In this document: piece after piece, positions 51,516 to 58,600 of the stretch
Numbering within the stretch: position 1 is the first letter of the stretch
Layout: every line of letters starts with the position of its first letter
Source: Azospirillum baldaniorum
GTDB taxonomy: Bacteria; Pseudomonadota; Alphaproteobacteria; Azospirillales; Azospirillaceae
NCBI RefSeq assembly: GCF_003119195.2
Contig: NZ_CP022255.1
Span: 124,001 to 188,000 of the forward strand
DNA: 64,000 bases
Reading direction: 5' to 3'
Made by a program: the position numbers and the translations under genes
The notes under the pieces: model-generated
Told to the model about the DNA's origin: nothing
The model's input: only the letters and a program-made list of their open reading frames with translations
Database searches by the model: none

Positions 51516-53588
51516 TCAGAGCGCGAGCTGAAGGGGAGCGTCCTCGCCTGTCTCCGCTTCGGCGGGGACGGCGCAGCACAGCAGCACCTCGTCGGCAGCG
51601 ACCGCCGCGCTCGGCTCCTTGACGTAGGTCACCGCGCCCTTGAGCAGCTTGGTGCGGCAGGTCCCGCAGGTGCCCTCGCGGCAACTGAAGGCGGGATCGA
51701 GGCCACGCGCTTCGGCCAGTTCGAGCAGCGTGCCGGAGCCGGGTGTCCAGCGCGCCTCCTTGAGCGTGTTCATGAAGGCGACCGGCACCGGCTTGGTCGA
51801 GGGCGACCGGCGCGCCGGTGCGGCGGCGGTTTCCATGGTCTGACCCGTCCGCTTCAGGGACGACGGCCCGAACGCTTCGGCGTGAATCCGGCTGTCGGCG
51901 ATGTTGAGGCCGCGCAGGCCGTCGTAGAGCGCCTGGGTGAAGGCGGGCGGCCCGCAGAGGTAGAAGTCGTAATCGTTGAAGCCGAGGATTCGCGTCAGCA
52001 GCGCCATGTCGATGCGGCCCACCGCGTCGTAATCGACGCCCGGTGCGGCCTCGCCGGGGTCGCTGAGAACGCGGACGAGCCGGACGTCGCCGTTCGCCGC
52101 CGTGACGAGGTCGGTGATTTCCCGGTCGAACGGGCGCTCCGCTTTGGAGCGCGCGGCGTGGACCAGGATCGTCGGGCGGATGCGCTGCGTGCGCAGCCCT
52201 TCATAGACGACATGGCGCAGCATGGCGAGCAGCGGCGTGATGCCGACGCCGCCGGCGAGCAGCACCGCCGGCCGCGCCGCGCGGGCGTCGATGGTGAAGC
52301 CGCCCGCCGGCCCGCGCGCCTCGATGACGTCGCCGACCCGGACATGGTCGTGCAGATGCCGCGACACCAGCCCCTCGCGCTTGACGCTGATGCGGTAGGC
52401 CCCGTCCGACGGGGCGACCGAGAGTGTGTAGGTCCGGACGACCGGCTTCTCGGCCCCCGCCGGGGTGACGCGGATGGGCAGATGCTGGCCGGCCAGATGC
52501 GGCAGCAACCCCGCGCCGTCGTTCGGCCGCAGATGGAAGGAGCGGATGGTGGCGCTTTCCTCCACGATGTCCGTCACCGTCATCGGCCGCCAGCGCGTCG
52601 CCGTTTCCTCCGCGCGCAGCCGGTCGGCGGCTTGGCCCCAGTCGCCGGTCATCAGCGAGCTGGGGGACCAGCCATCCGCCCGCAGCGTCCAGCGCAGGGC
52701 CAGGGCGCCGCGTCGGCGGACGACCCTGCGCGCCTTGAACGTCCACAGCCGCTCGGCGCCCTGGAAGGCGGCGATTTCCGGCGAGTCCAGGACCAAAGCG
52801 GCGTCGCCGGTCATCTGCAGCAGATCACCGCTGGCGAAATCGACGAAGAGCAGCCCCGCCTTCCCATTGAGCAGGATGTTGCCGAGCGTGGCGAAGAAGA
52901 GGTTGCCGTCGAAGTCGGGAATGGTGAGCGTGCCGTCCCCGGCCACGCGGACGAACCCGGTCTTGCCGCCGCGATGCGACACGTCGACCTGCCGATGGTC
53001 GCCACGGTCGGCGTAGGAGGCGACGAAGAAGGCATCCGCCGCTTCGATCACCGCCCGTGCCGCCGGATCGAGGGCCGTCAACTCCTCGACGGCGCCGGCG
53101 AAGGGCTGGGCGGGGTCGCGGGCCAGCGTGGCGTCGCGCAGCTGGATGTAGCGGGGGCAGTTGCCGAAGCTCTGGTCGACCGCGACGCGGAAGCCCTCGG
53201 GCGTCGCCGTGACGACGCCGTTCATGCGGTTGCGCCGCCGCGTGTTCATCTCGATGCCGAGGAGGCCGACCGGCGCCCCATCGGTCAGGCCGGCCGCTGC
53301 GGGATCGCCGGCGTTCGGGCGCGCGGCGATGTCGAGGGCGGTTGGGGACGGCGAGGACAGGAAGCCGGGCCGGCCTTCCAGCACGGTCGCCCAGGCATCG
53401 CCGTCCGGGTCGGCGCTGCCGATCACGAGGAAAGGGAGCTGGGCGTAGAAGTCGCGGTGCTGGTCGGGCATGAAGTCGCGGATGACCCGCTGCCCCACCA
53501 TCGCCATCCGCTCGGCGACGCCGACCTTCTCCTGCAGGAACGTCTCGCCCTCATGCCAGATCGGCAGCGTCTTCGCGGTCTCGCCCAT
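51516..53588 (-). CDS. PNPOx-FNR-ferredoxin fusion oxidoreductase
   Basis: A 690-residue three-module protein. The N-terminal region (to about 200) is a PNPOx-like flavin split barrel ('FLVIGSADPDGDAWATVLEG', 'VDVSHRGGKTGFVRV', 'NLFFATLGNILLNGKAGLLF'). The middle (about 338-580) is a ferredoxin-reductase-type FAD/NAD domain with 'RTYTLSVAPSDGAYRISVKR' (FAD) and 'LLAGGVGITPLLAML' (NAD). The C-terminus (about 606-690) is a plant-type 2Fe-2S ferredoxin with 'FSCREGTCGTC' and a fourth Cys in 'EVLLCCAV'. Electrons could go NAD(P)H to FAD to 2Fe-2S to a bound flavin or external acceptor. The natural substrate is unknown. ATG 53588 has GGGAGA upstream. Confidence 0.88.
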   Translation of the reverse strand: MGETAKTLPIWHEGETFLQEKVGVAERMAMVGQRVIRDFMPDQHRDFYAQLPFLVIGSADPDGDAWATVLEGRPGFLSSPSPTALDIAARPNAGDPAAAGLTDGAPVGLLGIEMNTRRRNRMNGVVTATPEGFRVAVDQSFGNCPRYIQLRDATLARDPAQPFAGAVEELTALDPAARAVIEAADAFFVASYADRGDHRQVDVSHRGGKTGFVRVAGDGTLTIPDFDGNLFFATLGNILLNGKAGLLFVDFASGDLLQMTGDAALVLDSPEIAAFQGAERLWTFKARRVVRRRGALALRWTLRADGWSPSSLMTGDWGQAADRLRAEETATRWRPMTVTDIVEESATIRSFHLRPNDGAGLLPHLAGQHLPIRVTPAGAEKPVVRTYTLSVAPSDGAYRISVKREGLVSRHLHDHVRVGDVIEARGPAGGFTIDARAARPAVLLAGGVGITPLLAMLRHVVYEGLRTQRIRPTILVHAARSKAERPFDREITDLVTAANGDVRLVRVLSDPGEAAPGVDYDAVGRIDMALLTRILGFNDYDFYLCGPPAFTQALYDGLRGLNIADSRIHAEAFGPSSLKRTGQTMETAAAPARRSPSTKPVPVAFMNTLKEARWTPGSGTLLELAEARGLDPAFSCREGTCGTCRTKLLKGAVTYVKEPSAAVAADEVLLCCAVPAEAETGEDAPLQLAL

Positions 53589-53645
53589 GTCCCGTCTCCC
53601 CGGTGAAAGAAGCGGGCGCGCTGGTGCGCGCGCCCAGGCGGCGCG

Positions 53646-54260
53646 TCACGCGGCGGTGAGCCCCGCCGGAGTCTGGGCGAAGGGGACGAAGCCCGGCAGA
53701 CCCTCGACCCGGCGGAGGAAGGCGTTGACGGCCGGGTAGCCCGACAGATCGACGTTGCCCTCCGGAGCGCGGGCGACGTAGCTGTAGATGGCGACGTCGG
53801 CGATCGTCGGCTGGAGGCCGACCAGCCAGTCGCGGCCGGACAGGTGGCTGTCGAGCCGCTTCAGCAGGGTGTGCGCGCGGCCGATGACCTCGTCGGGATT
53901 GAAGCCCGCACCGAACACCGTGACCAGCCGCGCCGCCGCCGGACCGTAGGCGACCTCGCCGGCCGCGACCGACAGCCAGCGCTGGACGGCCGCCGCATTC
54001 CGCGCGTCCTCGGGCAGCCAGTCGCTGCGGCCGGCCTTCTTCGCCAGATAGACCAGGATGGCGTTCGAGTCTGAGACGACCACACCGTCGTCGTCCAGCA
54101 CGGGGACCTGACCGAACGGGTTCAGCGCCAGGAATTCGGGGGTCTTGTGCGCGCCCGCCTTCAGGTCGACCTCGACCAACTCGTGCGGCAGTCCGAGCAG
54201 GGACACGAACAGGCGGGCGCGGTGCGCGTGGCCCGACAGCGGGTGATGATAGAGCTTCAT
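53646..54260 (-). CDS. glutathione S-transferase
   Basis: A 204-residue cytosolic GST. The thioredoxin-like N-terminal domain has 'KLYHHPLSGHAHRARLFVSL' with the likely active Ser/His near residues 8-11, the cis-Pro segment 'FGQVPVLDDDGVVVSDSNAI' that binds glutathione, and an all-helical C-terminal domain with the N-capping motif 'PTIADVAIYSYV'. First gene of the leftward set GST, PNPOx-FNR-ferredoxin, DUF1348, which suggests a stress or xenobiotic response unit. ATG 54260 follows CAGGAGTCAGTC. Confidence 0.92.
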   Translation of the reverse strand: MKLYHHPLSGHAHRARLFVSLLGLPHELVEVDLKAGAHKTPEFLALNPFGQVPVLDDDGVVVSDSNAILVYLAKKAGRSDWLPEDARNAAAVQRWLSVAAGEVAYGPAAARLVTVFGAGFNPDEVIGRAHTLLKRLDSHLSGRDWLVGLQPTIADVAIYSYVARAPEGNVDLSGYPAVNAFLRRVEGLPGFVPFAQTPAGLTAA

Positions 54261-54420
54261 GACTGACTCCTGCGGTGCTGGCCGGGACCATCCCGATCCG
54301 CACACCGAGAGTGCGCCCGTCAGCCGATCACGGGAATGACCCGGTTTGGCAGTTCATCATTACAGCCAGTGCAATAATGCCGGTTGGAGAGGGGCGTTTG
54401 GGGGGAGAGCGTTAGGCGTT

Positions 54421-54537
54421 CCCTCTCCCCTTGGGGAGAGGGTTAGGGTGAGGGGGTTGTGCGTGTCGGTACGCTCGGCAAAAGCGCAACCCCCCTCACC
54501 GGCCCTTCGGGCCACCCTCTCCCCAGAGGGGAGAGGG
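54421..54537. repeat. intergenic palindromic element with two CCCTCTCCCC hairpins
   Basis: Hairpin 1: CCCTCTCCCC-TT-GGGGAGAGGG (54421-54442). Hairpin 2: GGCCC-TTC-GGGCC (54501-54513). Hairpin 3: CCCTCTCCCC-AGA-GGGGAGAGGG (54515-54537). Between them GGTGAGGGGG (about 54447-54456) mirrors CCCCCTCACC (54491-54500), so the whole can fold on itself. Its partial copy is at 29690-29712. The wider gene-free interval 54261-54660 holds this element and the GntR promoter; nothing else is recognised. Confidence 0.8.
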
Positions 54538-54612
54538 TTATGAGAAAGCCAATTGCAACAGTTCCGCATGATCGCTCAGACCGGCTTGACCTGCGCCCAC
54601 CTTCACGTCATG

Positions 54613-54624
54613 ATGATGCATCAT
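54613..54624. promoter_or_regulatory. GntR operator site 1, ATGATGCATCAT
   Basis: A perfect 12-bp palindrome 36 bp upstream of the GntR gene start. The same 11 bp (ATGATGCATCA) occur again 37 bp upstream of the kinase gene at 55439. Identical sequence and identical spacing strongly suggest the operator of this regulator. Confidence 0.65.
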
Positions 54625-54660
54625 GCATCGGATGACCGGCAGCGGCGGGAAGGGCGGAGG

Positions 54661-55344
54661 ATGAGCGGGTTCGATCTCACCCTTCTCGAACACGACAATC
54701 TCGGCGGCACGATTTACCAGAAATTGTGCGAGGCCCTGATGAAGGGCGCCTTCAAGCCGAACGACCGCCTCAAGATTCGCGATCTGGCCGACCGGCTGGG
54801 GACGAGCGTCACGCCGGTGCGCGACGCCATCCTGCGGCTGGTGCAGGATCAGGCCCTGATGCTGCGCTCGCCGCGCGACATCCGGGTTCCGATGCTGACC
54901 CGGGCCACGTATCTGGAGATCCGCGACATCCGCGTCAATCTGGAGGGGCTGGCCGCCGCGCGGGCCGCCGTACAGGCCACGCCCGCCCAGATCGCGGCTT
55001 TGGACGCCCTGCTCAAGCGCAACGAGGAGGCGATGGCCGCCGGCAACACCGCGTTGGCCACCGAACTCAACCAGATCTTCCATTTCACGGTGTCCGAGAT
55101 CGCGGACATGCCGGTGCTCGGCGACATTCTGCGGCGGCTCTGGCTGCAGATGGGGCCGTTGATCGCCGACGTCTACGGCGGCGCCGGGCGCACGATGATC
55201 GACCATCACTACCCGCTGATGGACGCCATCCGCAGCCACGACGGCCCCGCCGCCGCCCGCGCCATCCAGGCCGACATCCTGCTGGCCAGCGGGCCGATCC
55301 TGGAGAGGATCGACGGCGTGCATCCCGAGGCGCTTGCCGTCTGA
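54661..55344 (+). CDS. GntR-family (FCD) transcriptional regulator
   Basis: A 227-residue regulator: winged helix-turn-helix (about 15-80, 'LKIRDLADRLGTSVTPVRDA') and an all-helical FCD domain (about 85-215). The FCD metal-binding pattern is partly visible in 'FHFTVSEIADMPVL' and 'MIDHHYPLMDAIRSHDGPAA', whose His residues usually bind Zn or Ni along with the ligand. ATG 54661 has GAAGGG upstream and starts the conserved region; earlier in-frame codons to 54553 would cover the operator. It precedes the kinase/phospho-lyase pair on the same strand and probably represses both units until a catabolic intermediate binds. Confidence 0.9.
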   Translation: MSGFDLTLLEHDNLGGTIYQKLCEALMKGAFKPNDRLKIRDLADRLGTSVTPVRDAILRLVQDQALMLRSPRDIRVPMLTRATYLEIRDIRVNLEGLAAARAAVQATPAQIAALDALLKRNEEAMAAGNTALATELNQIFHFTVSEIADMPVLGDILRRLWLQMGPLIADVYGGAGRTMIDHHYPLMDAIRSHDGPAAARAIQADILLASGPILERIDGVHPEALAV

Positions 55345-55390
55345 TGTCCCGCCGATCCCATCCGCTTCCTCAGCCGATCCACCCGCCAAT

Positions 55391-55401
55391 ATGATGCATC
55401 A
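55391..55401. promoter_or_regulatory. GntR operator site 2, ATGATGCATCA
   Basis: Contains the perfect palindrome TGATGCATCA (55392-55401) and repeats site 1 exactly over 11 bp. It is in the 94-bp spacer between the regulator and kinase genes, 37 bp before the kinase start. Confidence 0.65.
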
Positions 55402-55438
55402 AACATTGACCGCTTCGCGCCACGAGGAGACACCGGCG

Positions 55439-56488
55439 ATGACACCGGCCCCGACCCAGGGTGACGTTCTGACCACCGCCGCGCCGGCAATCTCCATGGA
55501 GGAGGCTGGCGCCATTCTGCAACGGTGGTTCGGCGTGGCCGGCACCGTCCGCGAACTGAGCAGCGAGCGCGACCGCAATTTCCACATCGCCACGCCGGAT
55601 GGACAGGGCTATGTGCTGAAGTTCACCAACCCGGCGGAGCCGCAACCCGTCACAAGCTTCCAGACGGGGGCCATGCAGCATGTGGCCGACCGTGACCCGG
55701 CCTTGCCGGTGCCGCGGGTCGTGCCGACGCTGGACGGGGAGGCCCAGGCGATCGTCCACATCGACGGCAGCGCCATGGTGCTGCGGCTGCTGACCTATCT
55801 CGAAGGGACGCCGCTCCACGCCGCTCCGCCCTCGCCGGGGCTGATGCGGGCGCTGGGAACGACGCTGGCCCGGCTGGATCGGGCGCTGGCCGACTACGAG
55901 CATCCCGGCTCGGAGCGCGACCTGCTGTGGGACATCAGCCGCACCGCCGGCGTCGCCGACCGGCTGCACTATGTGACCGACGACCGGCGGCGCCGGATGG
56001 TCGAGCGCTTCGTCGCCCGCTTCATCGACGAGATCGCCCCCCGGCTGCCCGCCCTGCGCCATCAGGTGATCCACAACGACCTGAACCCCCACAACGCGGT
56101 GGTCGATCCGATCGGGCACGAGACGGTCACCGGGATCATCGACTTCGGCGACGCGCTGCGGGCGCCGCTGGTCAACGATCTGGCGACGGCGCTCGCCTAC
56201 CACGTCACCAGCGGCGAGACGCCCTTCGGCTCGGTGGTCGAGATGACCCGCGCCTACAACGCCGTGCTGCCGCTGACGGCGGACGAGGTGGACCTGCTGC
56301 CCGATCTGGTGGCGGGCCGCCTCGCCCTGACCATCGGCATCACAAGCTGGCGGGCGGCCGAATACCCCGCCAACGCCGCCTACATCCTGCGCAACGCCGA
56401 ACGCGCCTTCGCCGGCCTGGACCGGCTGACCGGCGACGAGGCCGCCACCGCCCGCCGCCTGCTCCATCTCGCCTGCCAGAAAGTGTGA
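55439..56488 (+). CDS. APH-family small-molecule kinase (hydroxylysine kinase-like)
   Basis: A 349-residue phosphotransferase of the aminoglycoside-phosphotransferase / homoserine kinase fold. The catalytic loop is 'VIHNDLNPHNAVVD' (Asp base and Asn) and the metal-binding Asp lies in 'TGIIDFGDAL'; 'GQGYVLKFTNPAEP' gives the N-lobe Lys. Pairing with an ETNPPL/PHYKPL-type PLP enzyme 6 bp downstream mirrors the animal hydroxylysine kinase plus phospho-lyase route, so a likely substrate is 5-hydroxylysine or a similar amino alcohol. GAGGAG precedes ATG 55439; the frame open from 55334 would read through the operator. Not expected to be an antibiotic-resistance gene. Confidence 0.83.
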   Translation: MTPAPTQGDVLTTAAPAISMEEAGAILQRWFGVAGTVRELSSERDRNFHIATPDGQGYVLKFTNPAEPQPVTSFQTGAMQHVADRDPALPVPRVVPTLDGEAQAIVHIDGSAMVLRLLTYLEGTPLHAAPPSPGLMRALGTTLARLDRALADYEHPGSERDLLWDISRTAGVADRLHYVTDDRRRRMVERFVARFIDEIAPRLPALRHQVIHNDLNPHNAVVDPIGHETVTGIIDFGDALRAPLVNDLATALAYHVTSGETPFGSVVEMTRAYNAVLPLTADEVDLLPDLVAGRLALTIGITSWRAAEYPANAAYILRNAERAFAGLDRLTGDEAATARRLLHLACQKV

Positions 56489-56494
56489 ACCGCC

Positions 56495-57811
56495 ATGACC
56501 ATGATCAACGCCTACGCGCCCGACTCCGCCGGGACCCTGCCGGAGCGCGAGCGCGCCCTGATCGCTCGCCGCGAGAGGCTGCTCGGCCCGGCCTACCGGC
56601 TGTTCTACGCCGACCCGATCCATGTCGTGCGCGGCGAGGGCTCATCCCTCTATGACGCCGAGGGCAACCGCTATCTGGACGCCTACAACAACGTCGCCTC
56701 GGTCGGGCATTCGCGGCCGGAGGTGGTGGAGGCGATGGCCCGGCAGGCGGCCGTGCTGAACACCCACACGCGCTACCTGACCGACGGCATTCTCGACTTC
56801 GCCGAAGCCTTCCTGGCGGAGTTCCCGGCGGAGCTGTCGCACCTGATGCTGACCTGCACCGGCAGCGAGGCCAACGATCTGGCCCTGCGCGTCGCCCGCG
56901 TCCACACCGGCGGCACCGGCGTCGTCATCGCGCACAACGCCTACCACGGCGTGACCTCGGCGCTGGCCGAGATGTCGCCCTCGCTGGGCGCCGCGGTGAA
57001 GCTGGGCGACCATGTCCGCGTGGTGCCGGCGCCCGACGGCTACCGCATGCCGGAGGCCGAGGTTGGCGCCGCCTTCGCGCGCTCCGTGGAGGAGGCCATC
57101 GCCGACCTGCGGGAGAAGGGGATCACCCCGGCGGCGCTGCTGGTCGACACCATCTTCTCCAGCAGCGGCGTCTTCACCGACCCGGCCGGCTTCCTCGCCC
57201 CGGCCGTGGAGGTGATGCGCAAGGCCGGCGGTGTCTTCATCGCCGACGAGGTGCAGCCCGGTTTCGGGCGGCTCGGCACGCACATGTGGGGCTTCGCGCG
57301 CCACGGGCTGGTGCCCGACATCGTGACGGTCGGCAAGCCGATGGGCAATGGACACCCGGTGGCCGGCGCGGTGTTCCGGCCGGAGGTGATCGAGGCGTTC
57401 GGCAAGAGCCAGCGCTATTTCAACACCTTCGGCGGCAACCCGGTGTCCTGCGCGGTGGCGCTGGCGGTGCTGCGCGTGATCAAGGAGGACCGCCTGCAGG
57501 AGAACGCCCTGACCGTCGGCACGGAGATGATCGACGGCCTGCGCGCGCTCGCCGCCAAGCACGAGCTGATCGGCGACGTGCGCGGCAGCGGTCTGTTCAT
57601 CGGCGTCGAGATGGTGCGCGACCGCAAGCTCAAGACCCCGGCGTCGGAGGAGACGGCCCGCGTGGTGAACGGGATGCGCCAGCGCCGGGTGCTGATCAGC
57701 GCGACCGGGCAGGAGGGGCACATCCTGAAGATCCGCCCGCCGCTGGTCTTCTCGTCCGAGGACGCGAAGCTGTTCCTCGCCACGCTCGACGAGGTGCTGA
57801 CGGCGCTGTAA
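56495..57811 (+). CDS. class III PLP enzyme, phospho-lyase type (ETNPPL/PHYKPL-like)
   Basis: A 438-residue class-III aminotransferase-fold protein. The PLP Lys lies in 'DIVTVGKPMGNGHPVAGAVF', and the cofactor Asp in 'GGVFIADEVQPGFGR'. The segments 'NVASVGHSRPEVVEA', 'AAVLNTHTRYL' and 'LTCTGSEANDLALRVAR' match the animal ethanolamine-phosphate and phosphohydroxylysine phospho-lyases rather than ordinary omega-transaminases. Such enzymes remove phosphate and ammonia from a phosphorylated amino alcohol, giving an aldehyde. The preceding kinase would supply the substrate. A true transaminase remains possible. It starts 6 bp after the kinase stop; a 15-bp imperfect tandem duplication covers its own stop codon. 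Confidence 0.85.
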   Translation: MTMINAYAPDSAGTLPERERALIARRERLLGPAYRLFYADPIHVVRGEGSSLYDAEGNRYLDAYNNVASVGHSRPEVVEAMARQAAVLNTHTRYLTDGILDFAEAFLAEFPAELSHLMLTCTGSEANDLALRVARVHTGGTGVVIAHNAYHGVTSALAEMSPSLGAAVKLGDHVRVVPAPDGYRMPEAEVGAAFARSVEEAIADLREKGITPAALLVDTIFSSSGVFTDPAGFLAPAVEVMRKAGGVFIADEVQPGFGRLGTHMWGFARHGLVPDIVTVGKPMGNGHPVAGAVFRPEVIEAFGKSQRYFNTFGGNPVSCAVALAVLRVIKEDRLQENALTVGTEMIDGLRALAAKHELIGDVRGSGLFIGVEMVRDRKLKTPASEETARVVNGMRQRRVLISATGQEGHILKIRPPLVFSSEDAKLFLATLDEVLTAL

Positions 57812-57827
57812 GTGACGGCGCTTTAAG
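57798..57827 (+). repeat. 15-bp tandem duplication spanning the phospho-lyase stop
   Basis: TGACGGCGCTGTAAG (57798-57812) is followed at once by TGACGGCGCTTTAAG (57813-57827), one mismatch. The first copy contains the functional TAA stop; the second copy contains another TAA. Confidence 0.85.
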
Positions 57828-57865
57828 CCGCGCCGCTGAGTCTCTTCCGCCCGCCGGCCTTCCCG

Positions 57866-58486
57866 TCACCAGTCGGTGGGGCAGGAGCGGCAATCGGTCA
57901 TCAGCGCGTCCTGGAAGATGGCGAAGCGGATCTTCGCGCCCTCCAGGTTGGCCTGCGACAGGTTGGTCAGGGACAGCTTGGCCTCCTGGAGGTTGGCGCC
58001 CTCCAGGTTGGCGCCGGTGAGGTCGGCCTTGTCGGCGCGCAACGCCTCCAGATTGGCAGCGGTCAGGTCGGCCTGCCGCAGGTCGGCGCCGTTGGCGCGG
58101 GCGAACTCCAGGTTGGCGCCGCGCAGGCGGGCGCCGGACAGGCGCGTGCCCTGAAGGAAGGCGGTGCGCAGATCGGCGCCGTCGAGGATGGCCCCGCTGA
58201 GGTCGGCCCCGCGCAGATCGGCGTGGCGCAGGTCGGCGCGCATCAGGTTGGCGCCGCGCAGGTCGGCGCCGGCCAGCGACAGGCTGCGCAGGTTGCGGTG
58301 GCGCAGGTCGATGCCGGGGCAGACCGCCTTGGCCGTCAGGACACAGCCGGCGACCTCGGTGACGCGCTCCTCCTCGCCGCCGCCGAGGCTGGCGGTTTCC
58401 ACCTCCGCCGCCAGCGGGGCGGTGAGCGGGCCGGACAGGGACAGCAGGGTGCACAGGGCGAAGGCGGGCCGGAAGAAGCGGTTCAT
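57866..58486 (-). CDS. exported pentapeptide-repeat protein
   Basis: A 206-residue protein with a signal peptide (1-27, 'ALCTLLSLSGPLTAPLAAEV') and about 20 consecutive A(D/N)LxX pentapeptide repeats (about residues 60-190, for example 'ADLRGANLMRADLRHADLRG'), which fold as a right-handed quadrilateral helix. Cys pairs flank the repeats ('GCVLTAKAVC' before, 'DCRSCPTDW' at the end) and may form disulfides in the periplasm. Function unknown; such proteins serve as scaffolds or binding surfaces. It lies 114 bp downstream of exaA on the same strand, separated by a strong hairpin, and may assist periplasmic alcohol oxidation. Confidence 0.85.
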   Translation of the reverse strand: MNRFFRPAFALCTLLSLSGPLTAPLAAEVETASLGGGEEERVTEVAGCVLTAKAVCPGIDLRHRNLRSLSLAGADLRGANLMRADLRHADLRGADLSGAILDGADLRTAFLQGTRLSGARLRGANLEFARANGADLRQADLTAANLEALRADKADLTGANLEGANLQEAKLSLTNLSQANLEGAKIRFAIFQDALMTDCRSCPTDW

Positions 58487-58520
58487 GGGGGAGAACTCCC
58501 ATCGCTGCAATGCATGGAGA

Positions 58521-58565
58521 CCGGGGCGGGGGAACGGGCCGGACCGCCCGCTTTCCCCGCCCCGG
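58521..58565 (-). terminator. strong hairpin between exaA and the pentapeptide gene
   Basis: CCGGGGCGGGG (58521-58531) and CCCCGCCCCGG (58555-58565) form a perfect 11-bp stem around 23 nt that can fold further. It may terminate or attenuate exaA transcription. Beside it, 58571-58612 carries three imperfect 14-bp copies of GGTCACTTGGTGGT running over the exaA stop codon. Confidence 0.55.
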
Positions 58566-58600
58566 CGGGCGGTCACTTGGTGGTGGTCACTCGGTGGCGG

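Noticed and set aside
54346..54543. 65- and 69-residue open frames in the repeat element
   Set aside because: They are translations of the CCCTCTCCCC palindromic element with no ribosome site and repeat-derived composition.
55439..56488. Aminoglycoside resistance gene
   Set aside because: Only the general APH kinase fold is shared; the operon partner is a PLP phospho-lyase and the unit has its own catabolic-type GntR regulator.
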